Below, piece by piece: positions 19,084-29,512 of a stretch of DNA of 53,901 nt. The notes under the pieces were generated by a model. The model was not told the origin of the DNA, did not search any database, and worked only from the letters and a program-made list of their open reading frames with translations. Numbering within the stretch: the stretch's first letter is position 1; the number at the start of each line of letters is the position of its first letter. This DNA is from Alphaproteobacteria bacterium (GTDB lineage Bacteria; Pseudomonadota; Alphaproteobacteria; Micropepsales; Micropepsaceae). Both the position numbers and the translations under genes were made by a program. The stretch lies in assembly GCA_947445215.1 (NCBI GenBank), contig CANFDA010000002.1:1-53901 (forward strand), read 5' to 3'.

Positions 19084-20388
19084 TCAGCGCCGGCCCCGGC
19101 CCGCCGTTCCGATGGAAGCATCGATCAGTCCGGCCCGCATCATCAACCAGAACAGGACGATACCGGGAATGGCGGCCAGGGTGGTGAATAGATAATAGTT
19201 CACATAGCCCAGGCTCTCGACTACCGCCCCCGCCGTGGTGCCGGTAAGAATGCGGCCCACGATCGAGGACGCCGCCGAGATCAGGGCATATTGCGCGGCG
19301 GTGAAACGCAGATCGCACAGGGCCGAGAAATAGGCCACGACGGTGACGCCGCCGATGCCGCTTGCGATGTTCTCGAACAGCATCGCGCCCGCCAGACCGA
19401 TGTTGGTGTGGCCGGCCTGCGCCAGAAGGGCGAAGTTGAAATTGGTGATGCACATCAGCACCAGACTGATCAGCACGGATCGTTTCATGCCCAGCTTGGC
19501 GTACATCGCGCCGCCGATGAAAATGCCGATCAGCAGGGCCCAGAAGCCGATGCCGACGTCATAAAGAGCGATCTCGTCATTGCTGTAGCCATGGTCATTG
19601 AGCAGCAGCCGCACAGTCAGCTGGCTCAGCGTGTCGCCGATCTTGTGCAGCAGGATGAAGAGCAGCACCAGGAATGCGCCCTGGCGCGAAAAGAACTCCA
19701 CAAAGGGCGCATAGATCGCCTGCAGGCTGGCGGCGAGGCCGCTGACACGCTTAGCGGCTTCGCGGTGGCGCTCCGGTTCGCCCAGTACCAGGGCGGTGAT
19801 GACGGCAGGCAGGGCCAGCGCGGCGCACGCCATGTAGGCGATTTCCCAGCCCGTCCGCGCCGACAGCAACAACGCCAGCGAGGCCGAAGCGGTGGAGCCG
19901 ATACGCCAGCCATACTGGGTCATGCCGGAGGATACGCCCAGCTGGTCGGGGCGCGCGATCTCGATGCGGTAGGCGTCGATCACGATGTCGAAGGTGGCGC
20001 CCGCGAACGCCACCGCGATGGCGGCATAGGCGGTGTAGAGGATGCTTGTCGTGGGCTCGGCCAGCGCCAGGTTGAAGACGGCGGCAATCACCAGCAGTCC
20101 CGACACGATCATCCAGGAGACGCGCTGGCCCAGCCGGTGCAGCACCGGAATGCGCACGCCGTCCACGACCCAGGCCCAGAGGAATTTGAAATTGTAGACC
20201 AGGAAGGCCAGCGCGAAGGTGGTGACGGTGCGCTTGGAGATTCCGTCCTGCGCCAAGCGCGTCGTCAGCGTGGCGGCAATCATCGCATAGGGAAAGCCGG
20301 ACGAGACGCCCAGCATGAAGGCCGCGATGGAGGCTTTCTCGACATACGGCTTCAAGCCGTCCAGCCAGCCCTTGTGCGCCTCGCTCAT
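19084..20388 (-). CDS. MFS transporter, AmpG/PAT family
   Basis: FMLGVSSGFPYAMIAATLTTRLAQDGISKRTVTTFALAFLVYNFKFLWAWVVDGV; ~12 TM pattern. Confidence 0.85.
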   Translation of the reverse strand: MSEAHKGWLDGLKPYVEKASIAAFMLGVSSGFPYAMIAATLTTRLAQDGISKRTVTTFALAFLVYNFKFLWAWVVDGVRIPVLHRLGQRVSWMIVSGLLVIAAVFNLALAEPTTSILYTAYAAIAVAFAGATFDIVIDAYRIEIARPDQLGVSSGMTQYGWRIGSTASASLALLLSARTGWEIAYMACAALALPAVITALVLGEPERHREAAKRVSGLAASLQAIYAPFVEFFSRQGAFLVLLFILLHKIGDTLSQLTVRLLLNDHGYSNDEIALYDVGIGFWALLIGIFIGGAMYAKLGMKRSVLISLVLMCITNFNFALLAQAGHTNIGLAGAMLFENIASGIGGVTVVAYFSALCDLRFTAAQYALISAASSIVGRILTGTTAGAVVESLGYVNYYLFTTLAAIPGIVLFWLMMRAGLIDASIGTAGRGRR

Positions 20389-20456
20389 GCCGCAATCCCC
20401 GCCAGTCCTTGGCGCAGAAGCTACAGATTTCGCGTGGCTTTCCTAGTCCCCGGGCA

Positions 20457-22656
20457 TCAAGCCGCGACGATCAGATCATCCTCGGCGGGGAAGAGCATCA
20501 GGAACATCTCTTCCAGCTCTGCGGGATCCACCGGCTTGGTGAGGAAGCCGTCCATGCCCGCTTCCTGGCAGGCGCGCTTTCCCGTCTCCAGCGCATCGGC
20601 GGTCAGCGCAACGATGGGCACGCGCGCTGTGCCTGTGCTCCCTTCCTGGCGGCGGATGGCGCGGGCGGCGTCGATGCCATCCATGCCCGGCATATGGATT
20701 TCGGTCAGGAGCAGGCCGAAGCGCTGCTGGCCCATCGCCGTCACCGCGTCATTGCCGTTGGTGACTTCCACCACGCTGTGGCCGCGCTGCTTCAGCAGCT
20801 CGCGGATCAGCATCATGTTGATGGGATTGTCTTCGGCCAAAAGGATGGTGAGGCCGCTTTGGGATTTCGCGGTAGGCGCGGGCGCCGTTACAGCCGCGGC
20901 CGCCGGGGCGGCGGCTGCGGCCACGAAGGGCGGCAACTCGGGTGCAGTCGCCGTGGCGATGGCATTTTTCAGATCAGGGATCGGTTCGTCCGGGTAGAAC
21001 GGCTCGTCGGCGTCGTGCGGCAGGTGATCCGCCGTCTCGTGGTGGACCCCTTCCAGCAGCAGCTCGATCGGCGCGCTCTGGCGCACCGGCTTTAGTAGAT
21101 AGCCGGCGAAGCCCTGCTCGCCCAGCGTTTCCAGCTTGCCGTGCGCCTGCGACGCCACCAGCAGATAGGCAGGAAAGGGCCCTTCCGGCATCACCACGGG
21201 ATTCGGTTCGCTACCGGTGCCGCCATCGATCAGCAGCGCATGGTCGGGCGGTGCGGCTTACACCACCATCGACGGCACGGTGAACCAGAAACAGGAACCA
21301 CCGCCCAGCGCCTCATCGACGCCGATCTTGCCGCCCATGGTTTCCACCAGGCGGCGCGAAATGGCCAGACCAAGGCCGGCGCCGCCGAACTTGCGGGCAT
21401 GGCTAGAATCGGCCTGGACGAATTCCTCGAAGATCGCCTTGCGCTTTTCGAGCGCCACGCCCACGCCGGTGTCGCGCACTTCGAAACGGATGAAATGGCG
21501 GGCCTCGCCCATCACCTGGGTGACGGCGATGGCGACGCCGCCGCGCTCGGTGAACTTGACGGCGTTGCCCACCGAGTTGTTGACGATCTGGCGCAGCTGC
21601 ATCTGATCGGCGCGGATCGCCTTGGGAACGTCGCCGCCCCCGGCCCTGATAAGTTCGATGCTCTTGCTGCGCGCGCGGGTGGCCAGCAACTCGCTCACCG
21701 TGCCGATCATCTGGCGCAGATCGACTTCGTCCTCGTCCAGCGTCAGCATGCCGGATTCGATCTTGGAGAAATCCAGAATGTCGCCAATCAGCGCCAGCAG
21801 CGCTTCGCCGTATTCGTTGATGGCGCTGGTATAGGTGCGCTGCTCCGCCGACAGTCCGGTTTCCTGCTGCAGCCGCGCCATGCCCAACACGCCGTTCATG
21901 GGCGTGCGGATCTCATGGCTCATAGTGGCGAGGAAGCCCGATTTAGCGTGGCTTCCCCGCTTCGGCGCTGTCGCTCACTTCGGTCAGCGCCTGTTCCAGC
22001 GCCTTGCGTTCGCTGATGTCGCGCCCGACGCTTTGCACTTTGATTAGGCGGCCATGGGCGTCGCGCACGGCGAATTCTTCCCAGGCGATCCAGCGCTAGC
22101 CATGGGCGGTGCGCACATGCTGGTCATAGTGGGCGCGGCCCTGGCCGGTTTCCGGTGTGCTGAACAGGCCGAGCAGCGGGCCCCAGCTTTCGGGATGCGG
22201 CTCCGGCGCAAAGGGATAACCGATGGCGCGGCTGGGTTCGACGCCGAACAGCCTGAAAAAGGAGGTATTGCCGTAGTTGAGGCGGCTGGAGGCGTCGCGC
22301 CGGAAGATGGCGTCGCCCTGCGAATCGACCAGGCCCTTGTAGCGCACTCCGCTGTGATTGAGACGCGCATTGATGGCGGCGGCGTTCTTGAGCGAGGCTT
22401 CGAGGCGGCCGGCGAACTGCTTGAGCTGCTGCGCCTGGGCCGAGAGCATCTCGCTCTTCTCGCGCGCCACCAGCATGTTCTGCTCCAGGAAGGCCAACTC
22501 CACCGACAGCAGCGCGCCGAAATTGACCGGCGACAGAATGGTGAGCTGGCCTTCGAACAAAATATCGGTGGCGGCAGCGAACAGTATCAGGCCCGCAAGG
22601 CCGCCAAACACGTACCGGATGATGCGCGTCACAAGCGCGATGTTGCTCAATCTCAC
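20457..22656 (-). pseudogene. PAS-containing hybrid histidine kinase, multiply interrupted
   Basis: Fragments 22096-22656 (TM+PAS), 21258-21923 ([18 protein letters not shown], HATPase), 20457-21197 (receiver), separated by in-frame TAG (22096-22098), a frameshift near 21944 and in-frame TAA (21258-21260). Confidence 0.85.
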
Positions 22657-22935
22657 CGGGGCCTCGTCAGCCCCAGCCCTTCCCGTTGGAACTTTGCCTG
22701 AGGCGGGGTTCAGAAACGCTTAAAAACCCGGCATGTCCGGCATTTGCCGCGCCCAGAAACGGGTGGGACCGGGCGTAAAAACCCCGCCCTGCGAGCAGAA
22801 GTTCTCAGTATTTTCAACACTTTGAGTACCAGATGGGCGGGGCGGGGCTGTCGATGTCATCAAAGCTTTGCAGATCTGTGATGTTCGTGACCTTTTAACC
22901 CTGTTGTTTTCGGCCCGTCCATTGGTGCCGTTCCT

Positions 22936-23919
22936 TTGACCGATATCAGCTTGACCGAACCCGCAGCCCTCAATGTCCGCGCCGCGACCGCCCGCAAGGT
23001 GGGGGTCGGCGACGCCCGTTTTCGCTTGATCGCCTTCCTGGCTGCCGTGACCGTGCTGCTGATTTTCGCGGGCGTGATCGTCGCCCTGATCGGCGGCGCA
23101 CTGCCCGCCATCCGGGCTTTCGGCCTGGGCTTCATCACCACCGAAGCCTGGCGCCCGGCGCGCGAGATTTTCGGCGCCCTGGGTCCGATCTACGGCACCC
23201 TGATCACTTCAGCTATCGCCATCGTGGTCGCCGTGCCGGTGGGCATCGGCATCGCCATCTTCCTCACCGAGATTTGCCCGCGCTTCCTGCGCCGCCCCAT
23301 CGGCATCGCCATCGAGCTGCTGGCCGGTGTTCCCTCGATCATCTACGGCATCTGGGGCCTGTTCGTCTTCGCGCCCTGGTTCCAGAGCTGGGTGCAGGAG
23401 CCGGTGATCGCTGCCACTGCGGGTATCCCGGTGCTGGGAACGCTGTTCGGCGATCCCGCCTATGGCATCGGCATCTTCACCGCCGGTCTCATTCTTTCGA
23501 TCATGATCCTGCCCTTCATCTCCGCCGTCACGCGCGACGTGCTGGAGGCGGTGCCCAGTGTGCTGAAGGAAGCCTCTTACGGCTTGGGCAGCACGCAATG
23601 GGAAGTGATTTGGAAGGTGGCCATTCCTTATGCCCGCACCGGCATCGTCGGCGGCGGCATGCTGGCCTTGGGCCGCGCCCTGGGCGAGACCATGGCCGTC
23701 ACTTTCGTGATCGGCAATGCCCACCGCATCGCGCCGTCGCTCTTCGCGCCCGGCACCTCGATCTCGGCGGCAATCGCCAACGAGTTCACCGAAGCGACGA
23801 CGCCGCTCTACACCTCGTCGCTGATTGCGCTGGGCCTGATCCTTTTCGTCATCACTTTCATCGTCCTGACCTGCGCCCAGCTGATGCTGCGCAGCATGGA
23901 AAAATCGGCGGGCAAGTAA
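22936..23919 (+). CDS. pstC: Phosphate ABC transporter permease PstC
   Basis: [55 protein letters not shown]; start codon uncertain (TTG?). Confidence 0.94.
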   Translation: MTDISLTEPAALNVRAATARKVGVGDARFRLIAFLAAVTVLLIFAGVIVALIGGALPAIRAFGLGFITTEAWRPAREIFGALGPIYGTLITSAIAIVVAVPVGIGIAIFLTEICPRFLRRPIGIAIELLAGVPSIIYGIWGLFVFAPWFQSWVQEPVIAATAGIPVLGTLFGDPAYGIGIFTAGLILSIMILPFISAVTRDVLEAVPSVLKEASYGLGSTQWEVIWKVAIPYARTGIVGGGMLALGRALGETMAVTFVIGNAHRIAPSLFAPGTSISAAIANEFTEATTPLYTSSLIALGLILFVITFIVLTCAQLMLRSMEKSAGK

Positions 23920-23921
23920 CC

Positions 23922-24785
23922 ATGGCTGCAACCAAGACTGTCGCCAACCGCGGGCTTTATTTCCGCCGCCGGCTGACCAACATGATTTTCATCATCCTCT
24001 CGGTGAGCGCGGCGATCTTCGGCCTGATCTGGCTGGCCTTCATCCTGGAAAACCTTCTGGTCAACGGCGTCTCCGCCCTGGGCCCGCACCTCTTCACGGA
24101 ATCGACGCCGCCTCCGGGCGAGAAAGGTGGATTGGCCAACGCTATTGTCGGCAGCCTAATCATGACCAGCGGCGCCGTGATCATCGGCACGCCCATCGGC
24201 ATCTTCGCCGGAACCTATCTGGCGGAATATGCGCGCTATGGACGCCTGTCCTTCGTCGTCCGCTTCGTCAACGACATCCTGCTGTCGGCGCCATCCATCG
24301 TGCTGGGCCTGTTCATCTACGAACTGGCGGTGCGGCCGATGCAGCATTTCTCGGCCATCGCCGGCACCCTGGCGCTGTCGGTGATCGTGATCCCGGTGGT
24401 GGTGCGCACCACCGAGAACATGCTGTTGCTGGTGCCGAACAGCCTGCGCGAGGCGGCCAGCGCCCTGGGCGCGCCGCAAAGCGCCGTCATCCAGACCGTG
24501 ACCTGGAAGGCCGCCCAGGCCGGCATGATCACCGGTGTGCTTCTGGCGGTGGCCCGCATTTCTGGCGAGACCGCGCCGCTGCTTTTCACCGCGCTGGGCA
24601 ACACCACCATGTCAACCGACATCACCGGCCCGATGGCGTCGCTGCCCGCCGTGATCTTCCAGTTCGCGCTGTCGCCCTATGAAGACTGGCACGATCTGGC
24701 CTGGGCCGGTGCGCTGCTGGTCACCGCCACGGTGCTGACGCTTTCGATCATCGCCCGCCTCCTCGAAAAGAAGCAGCGGAACTAG
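23922..24785 (+). CDS. pstA: Phosphate ABC transporter permease PstA
   Basis: [61 protein letters not shown]. Confidence 0.94.
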   Translation: MAATKTVANRGLYFRRRLTNMIFIILSVSAAIFGLIWLAFILENLLVNGVSALGPHLFTESTPPPGEKGGLANAIVGSLIMTSGAVIIGTPIGIFAGTYLAEYARYGRLSFVVRFVNDILLSAPSIVLGLFIYELAVRPMQHFSAIAGTLALSVIVIPVVVRTTENMLLLVPNSLREAASALGAPQSAVIQTVTWKAAQAGMITGVLLAVARISGETAPLLFTALGNTTMSTDITGPMASLPAVIFQFALSPYEDWHDLAWAGALLVTATVLTLSIIARLLEKKQRN

Positions 24786-24788
24786 ACC

Positions 24789-25592
24789 ATGACCACCGAT
24801 CTGCATCTGGCGCCCGGCTACCACGCCTCCACCAACGGCGACAAGCCGAAGGTCGAGATCAAGGATGTGAGCTTCTTCTACGGCGACTCCAAGGCGCTGA
24901 AGAACATCTCCCTGCCGCTGATGGAGCGGAAGGTCACCGCCTTCATCGGGCCATCGGGCTGCGGCAAGTCCACTCTGCTGCGCGCCATCAACCGCATCTT
25001 CGAGCTTTATCCCGGCCAGCGCGCCGAGGGCGAAATTCTGATGGATGGCGATAACCTGCTGAAGAGCAAGGATCTCAATCTGCTGCGCGCCCGCATCGGC
25101 ATGGTATTCCAGAAGCCGACGCCGTTTCCGATGTCGATCTACGACAACATCGCCTTCGGCATTAAGCTATATGAGCGCCTGCCCAAGTCCGAGATGGATG
25201 GGCGCATCGAGGACGCGCTGACCCGCGCCGCCCTGTGGGGCGAGGTCAAGGACAAGCTCAATGCGAGCGGATTGTCGCTCTCGGGCGGCCAGCAGCAGCG
25301 CCTCTGCATCGCCCGCTCGGTGGCGACGCGCCCGGAAGTGATCCTGCTCGACGAGCCCTGCTCTGCGCTGGACCCGATCTCGACCGCCAAGGTCGAGGAG
25401 TTGATCGAGGAATTGTCGAAAGACTATACGATCGTGATCGTCACCCATAACATGCAACAAGCCAGCCGCGCCAGCGACTACACCGCCTTCATGTATCTGG
25501 GCGAGTTGATCGAATATGGCTTGACGGAAAAGATTTTCACTTCGCCCGAGAACAGGCGGACTGAGCAGTACATCACGGGCCGCTTCGGCTGA
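24789..25592 (+). CDS. pstB: Phosphate ABC transporter ATP-binding protein PstB
   Basis: [53 protein letters not shown]. Confidence 0.97.
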   Translation: MTTDLHLAPGYHASTNGDKPKVEIKDVSFFYGDSKALKNISLPLMERKVTAFIGPSGCGKSTLLRAINRIFELYPGQRAEGEILMDGDNLLKSKDLNLLRARIGMVFQKPTPFPMSIYDNIAFGIKLYERLPKSEMDGRIEDALTRAALWGEVKDKLNASGLSLSGGQQQRLCIARSVATRPEVILLDEPCSALDPISTAKVEELIEELSKDYTIVIVTHNMQQASRASDYTAFMYLGELIEYGLTEKIFTSPENRRTEQYITGRFG

Positions 25593-25621
25593 GCGTGCGG
25601 CCCCTGCCCTCTGGTGGCGTT

Positions 25622-25705
25622 ACTCGGCGCTCATGGGCGTCACGGCCACCGCTCCTCGTTCCTGGCCAGCGGCCAAAATCCGCCACGCTCAGGTGGCGAG
25701 AGGCA
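25622..25705 (+). repeat. Dispersed repeat family 3, copy B
   Basis: CTCGGCGCTCATGGGCGTCACGGCCACCGCTCCTCGTTCCTGGCCAGCGGCCAAAATCCGCCACGCTC, homologous to 8569-8650. Confidence 0.6.
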
Positions 25706-25712
25706 GAAAAGC

Positions 25713-25745
25713 AAAAAGGCCGCTCGTGGGAGCGGCCTTTTTTCT
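25713..25745. terminator. Bidirectional rho-independent terminator between pstB and the convergent symporter gene
   Basis: AAAAAGGCCGCTCGTGGGAGCGGCCTTTTTT hairpin with A/T tracts on both sides. Confidence 0.85.
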
Positions 25746-25760
25746 TTGGCGATGGGCAGA

Positions 25761-27314
25761 TCAGGTGTAATCGCCCGGCACCGTTTCATCCACCTTGGTC
25801 TTTTCCTTCAGCAGCAGCGTCACCAGGGCCGCCACGGCGATGTTGACCGCCAGCGCCAGCAAGGCCGCATAGGTGGGGAAGGTCAGCCCGCCGATTTCCA
25901 GCGGATAGGTGCTGGTGCGCAAGGCAAGCTGCCACACCATCACCGTGCCGGCGATCATGCCCGCTGCCCAGCCCGCCAAAAGCCCAATAGGGCTGAACCA
26001 GCGTGTGTAGAGGGCGATTATGACGGCGGGCAGAGTCTGGATCATCCAGATGCCGCCCAGCAATTGCAGCTGGATGGCGTAGGTGCTCTTCAGTTCCAGC
26101 ACAAACAGCAGCGCCCCGAACTTCACCACGATGGAGACGATCTTGGCCACGCTGGCTTCCTGCTGCGGGGTGCAGTCCGGCTTCATCCAATCCTTGTAGA
26201 TGTTGCGGGTGAAGAGGTTGGCGCAGGCGATTGACATGATCGCGGCGGGCACTAGCGCGCCGATGGCGATGGCGGCGAATGCCACGCCCACGAACCAGTC
26301 GGGGAACATCTTCAGGAACAGGGCGGGGACGGCAAAATTGTTGCCGAAGGCGGCGAAGCCTTCGGCATAGGCGGGATCGGTGCGCACGCCTGCCGCAATC
26401 GCCATGTAACCGAGCATCGCGATCAGCGCGAGCGCCAGCGAGTAGCCGGGCAGGATCATCGCATTGCGCCGGATCACGTTGCGGCTGGACGAAGAGAGGA
26501 TGCCTGTCACCGCATGCGGATAGATGAACAGCGCCAGCAGCGAGCCCAGCGCAAGCGTGGCATAGCCGAATTGCGGCCCTAGGCTGGTAGGCGTCGCCGG
26601 CGCCAGCGTCAGGTTCTGCGGCGGCGCGGCGTCGAAGATGGCACCATAGCCGCCCAGCTTGGCCGGGATGTAGATGATGGCGGCGAAGACGGTGATGTAG
26701 ACCAGCAGATCCTTCACCACCGCGATCAGCGCCGGTGCACGCAGGCCCGACGAGTAGGTGTAGAAGGCCAACACGGTGAAGGCGATCAGCAGTGGCGCGT
26801 CCACCGCGCCAAAGCCCGGTATATTCCAGGTGAAATTGGCGCCCATCGCCGCCAGCACCACCTGCATGCCGACGAGCTGCAGCGCGATGTAAGGCATGGT
26901 GGCGACGATGCCGGTGGCGGCCACCGCCAGCGACAGGCTGCGGCTGCCGAAACGGCCGCGCACAAAATCGGCGGCGGTGACATAGCCATGGCGATGCGAC
27001 ACCGACCACAGGCGTGGGAAGGCCAGGAATAGCAGCGGGAACATCAGGATGGTGTAGGGCACGGCGAAGAAGCCGGGCGCGCCCGCGCCGAACACCAGAG
27101 CGGGCACTGCGATGAAGGTGTAGGCGGTGTAGAGGTCGCCGCCCAGTAGGAACCAGGTTACCCAGGTGCCGAAGCGGCGGCCACCCAGGCCCCATTCATC
27201 CAGGCTGGACAGATCGCCCGCGCGCCAGCGCGACGCCACAAAGCCCAGGCCGGTGACCAGCGCGAACAATCCCAGAAAGACCGTCAGGGTGACGGCGTTC
27301 GGTTCCATGCTCAT
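25761..27314 (-). CDS. Sodium:solute symporter (SSS family, MctP-like)
   Basis: GLGGRRFGTWVTWFLLGGDLYTAYTFIAVPALVFGAGAPGFFAVPYT...; 13-TM pattern; paired with DUF3311 gene. Confidence 0.9.
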   Translation of the reverse strand: MSMEPNAVTLTVFLGLFALVTGLGFVASRWRAGDLSSLDEWGLGGRRFGTWVTWFLLGGDLYTAYTFIAVPALVFGAGAPGFFAVPYTILMFPLLFLAFPRLWSVSHRHGYVTAADFVRGRFGSRSLSLAVAATGIVATMPYIALQLVGMQVVLAAMGANFTWNIPGFGAVDAPLLIAFTVLAFYTYSSGLRAPALIAVVKDLLVYITVFAAIIYIPAKLGGYGAIFDAAPPQNLTLAPATPTSLGPQFGYATLALGSLLALFIYPHAVTGILSSSSRNVIRRNAMILPGYSLALALIAMLGYMAIAAGVRTDPAYAEGFAAFGNNFAVPALFLKMFPDWFVGVAFAAIAIGALVPAAIMSIACANLFTRNIYKDWMKPDCTPQQEASVAKIVSIVVKFGALLFVLELKSTYAIQLQLLGGIWMIQTLPAVIIALYTRWFSPIGLLAGWAAGMIAGTVMVWQLALRTSTYPLEIGGLTFPTYAALLALAVNIAVAALVTLLLKEKTKVDETVPGDYT

Positions 27315-27520
27315 TTTTTACGCTCTTCATGGCGATAGACGGGGTAGAGACAGGCGACGCCGCCCACGATCCAGAGCATCTGGAACCAGTAGAAGAACGG
27401 GATGCCTAACAGCCTTGGATCGATGCGGTTGTAGAACGGCACCCAGAGCAGCGCCACATAGGGCACCAGCAGCAGCAGATAGACGGGGTGGAATCCCCTG
27501 CGTGTTGGCTTGTCGTCCAT
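27311..27520 (-). CDS. DUF3311 small membrane protein (symporter partner)
   Basis: HPVYLLLLVPYVALLWVPFYNRIDPRLLGIPFFYWFQMLWI; overlaps symporter start. Confidence 0.85.
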   Translation of the reverse strand: MDDKPTRRGFHPVYLLLLVPYVALLWVPFYNRIDPRLLGIPFFYWFQMLWIVGGVACLYPVYRHEERKK

Positions 27521-27581
27521 CTCAGTCCCCTCATCCGTGACGCCTTGTGTCCGGCGTGCGGCATGCTTTCTCGCACAAAAA

Positions 27582-27614
27582 ATGCGCCGCCCGAAATACT
27601 TTCGGGCGGCGCAT
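27582..27614 (-). terminator. Rho-independent terminator of the 27633-28637 cupin gene
   Basis: ATGCGCCGCCCGAAA-TAC-TTTCGGGCGGCGCAT perfect 15-bp stem followed on the - strand by TTTTTGTG. Confidence 0.85.
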
Positions 27615-27632
27615 GGTGCATGCTTGAGACTG

Positions 27633-28637
27633 TTAGTTGCCGCGGCCAGCGGCCGGGGCGGCGGCGCCGCGGCCTGCGGGTGCGCGTTCCTTGCCGTCTT
27701 CATCCACGGCCTGGTTGGTCGCGGGCGCGACGCCAGTGATGTACAGCCGCGTCAGGTTGGGATCGCCGATGCGGTTGCCGTCCCAATGGATGCCCTTGGG
27801 CAGATCGGTGACGAAGCTGCCCGCGACCATCGGATAGGTCAGCCTTGTGTCGCGATAGGTGCTAGAGCTGGTCCACCAGGTCCCCGAAAGGACATAAATG
27901 TAACGGGGATGAGGGTGGTAATGCGGCGAAGAATAACGTCCGGCCGCCCAGGTCTGGACGACGCCATAGGGCGCGCCCGGGGTCTGGGCATCCTGGCCGC
28001 CGCCATAAAGGTTCTGGTTGCCGGTGGTCGAGACGGGCGCGATCGAGATTTTCGCTGCGTCGGGCGCCGCGCCCGCTGCATCGCTGACCCGGACGGTGGT
28101 AGTCTGGGCATAGTCGCTCATGATGCGATTATCCGCCGATCCCAGGCCGCTGATGATCAGCATGGCGTGCTCCGTCGCGCCGGCGCGGTTGCCGTCCACG
28201 AACGTGCTGTTGGCGACATTGGTGACGAAATTGTCGGCCTTGACCGGATGGCTGGCAGCCGCTGTGCTGTCGCTGACCCACAAGGTGCCGGACGCGACGT
28301 AAACCCAGCGGTCTCTGGAGAGCGAGCGCGGCTGGGAAAACTGTCCCGGCGCCAGTCTCACCAGCACGCCATAGGGCTCGCCCGGCTTGGTGGGATCGCC
28401 ATAGAGCAGGGACTTGTTGCCCGTCCATTTGATCTGGTTGGGCAGCAGATAGGTAATTCGCGTGGGATCTGGCGTCGGTCCGTGGGGGTCGCTGACGGTC
28501 GCGCCCATGAACTCATGCGGACCGTGGGGCGGGTTGTTCTGATACTGCGTCTGGGCGAAGCCCTGGGGTGAGAACGCGATGGCCGCGCCTGCCATGACGG
28601 CAAGCGCGGGCAGCCCGATCTTGATGATGCTCTTCAT
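27633..28637 (-). CDS. Secreted double-cupin domain protein
   Basis: Signal peptide (ALAVMAGAAIAFSPQGFAQ); two repeats of WTGN(x)nLYG..PGEPYGVLV...VSGT(W/L)W; C-terminus PAAGRGN. Confidence 0.8.
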   Translation of the reverse strand: MKSIIKIGLPALAVMAGAAIAFSPQGFAQTQYQNNPPHGPHEFMGATVSDPHGPTPDPTRITYLLPNQIKWTGNKSLLYGDPTKPGEPYGVLVRLAPGQFSQPRSLSRDRWVYVASGTLWVSDSTAAASHPVKADNFVTNVANSTFVDGNRAGATEHAMLIISGLGSADNRIMSDYAQTTTVRVSDAAGAAPDAAKISIAPVSTTGNQNLYGGGQDAQTPGAPYGVVQTWAAGRYSSPHYHPHPRYIYVLSGTWWTSSSTYRDTRLTYPMVAGSFVTDLPKGIHWDGNRIGDPNLTRLYITGVAPATNQAVDEDGKERAPAGRGAAAPAAGRGN

Positions 28638-28828
28638 AGGAAGCGTCTCCCGGAAATTATTGTTACCGCGACCGCGGCGCCGCGGGAATGCTCCGGGGGC
28701 GGTGATGTAATGTCAATCGCGCAATCCCTCGCACGCACGTAGGGAGCGCCGGCCCACCGCGCGCCTCTCACAAGTTGACTGACCTGGAAATCTGCGCTGC
28801 CCTGAGACGGACAGCGCAGGCGTCGATG

Positions 28829-29422
28829 CTAGTTGCCGCGCCCCGCAGGGGCCGCGCCCCGCCCAGCGGCGGCCGGCAGCGGCCGGCCCTGTTCGTCCAC
28901 CTGGGTGCTGATGACCGGGCCGATACCCGACAGCAGGATGACGCTGGGTTCTTTTTCGCCGACCCGTGTGCCGTCGAAATGCACCGTGCCAGGGACATCT
29001 TCGGTGCGGGTACCGGCAGGGACGGGATAGGTCAGCTTGGTGTCAAAGATACTGCTGGAGCTCACCCACCATGTGCCCGAGATGACATAGACCCAGCGGT
29101 TGCCATCATGTTTGTGCGGCCGCGAGAAATTGCCCGGATACCATTTGATCAGGATGCCATAGGGGCCGGCCTTGGCCGGATCGCCCCACAGGATTGCTGT
29201 CTCCTGCCGGCCGGGTGTGCCGGTCCATTTGATGTCCTTGGGCAGGGTGAACGGAACATGCCCGGGGTCAGGCACCGGACCCACCGGATCATTGACCGTG
29301 GCGATATAGGCGTTGGGGCCCGTGTACTGCGCCATGGCGCCGGGCACAACGAGGGCCACGCCGGCCAGGACGGCGAGTGCTGGCAGGCCAAACTTTGTGC
29401 CATATTTGGTGAAGGCTGTCAT
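28829..29422 (-). CDS. Secreted single-cupin domain protein, paralog of the upstream gene's C-terminal domain
   Basis: Signal peptide; WTGTPGRQETAILWGDPAKAGPYGILIKWYPGNFSRPHKHDGNRWVYVISGTWW; C-terminus APAGRGN. Confidence 0.8.
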   Translation of the reverse strand: MTAFTKYGTKFGLPALAVLAGVALVVPGAMAQYTGPNAYIATVNDPVGPVPDPGHVPFTLPKDIKWTGTPGRQETAILWGDPAKAGPYGILIKWYPGNFSRPHKHDGNRWVYVISGTWWVSSSSIFDTKLTYPVPAGTRTEDVPGTVHFDGTRVGEKEPSVILLSGIGPVISTQVDEQGRPLPAAAGRGAAPAGRGN

Positions 29423-29512
29423 GGACGTTTCCTCAAGGGTGTTTCGCGTCTTTATCGTTGGCCGCGAAAGCGGCGGTTTCAGGATTGTTCCGGCCCTGCG
29501 CCAAGTCAATCA

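Noticed and set aside
19291-20997. 568-aa plus-strand ORF (and similar long antisense ORFs, e.g. 14546-15862, 30423-31619, 25786-27195)
   Set aside because: Composition typical of GC-rich antisense frames (His/Arg/Gln/Gly-rich, no domains) opposite clearly recognisable genes.
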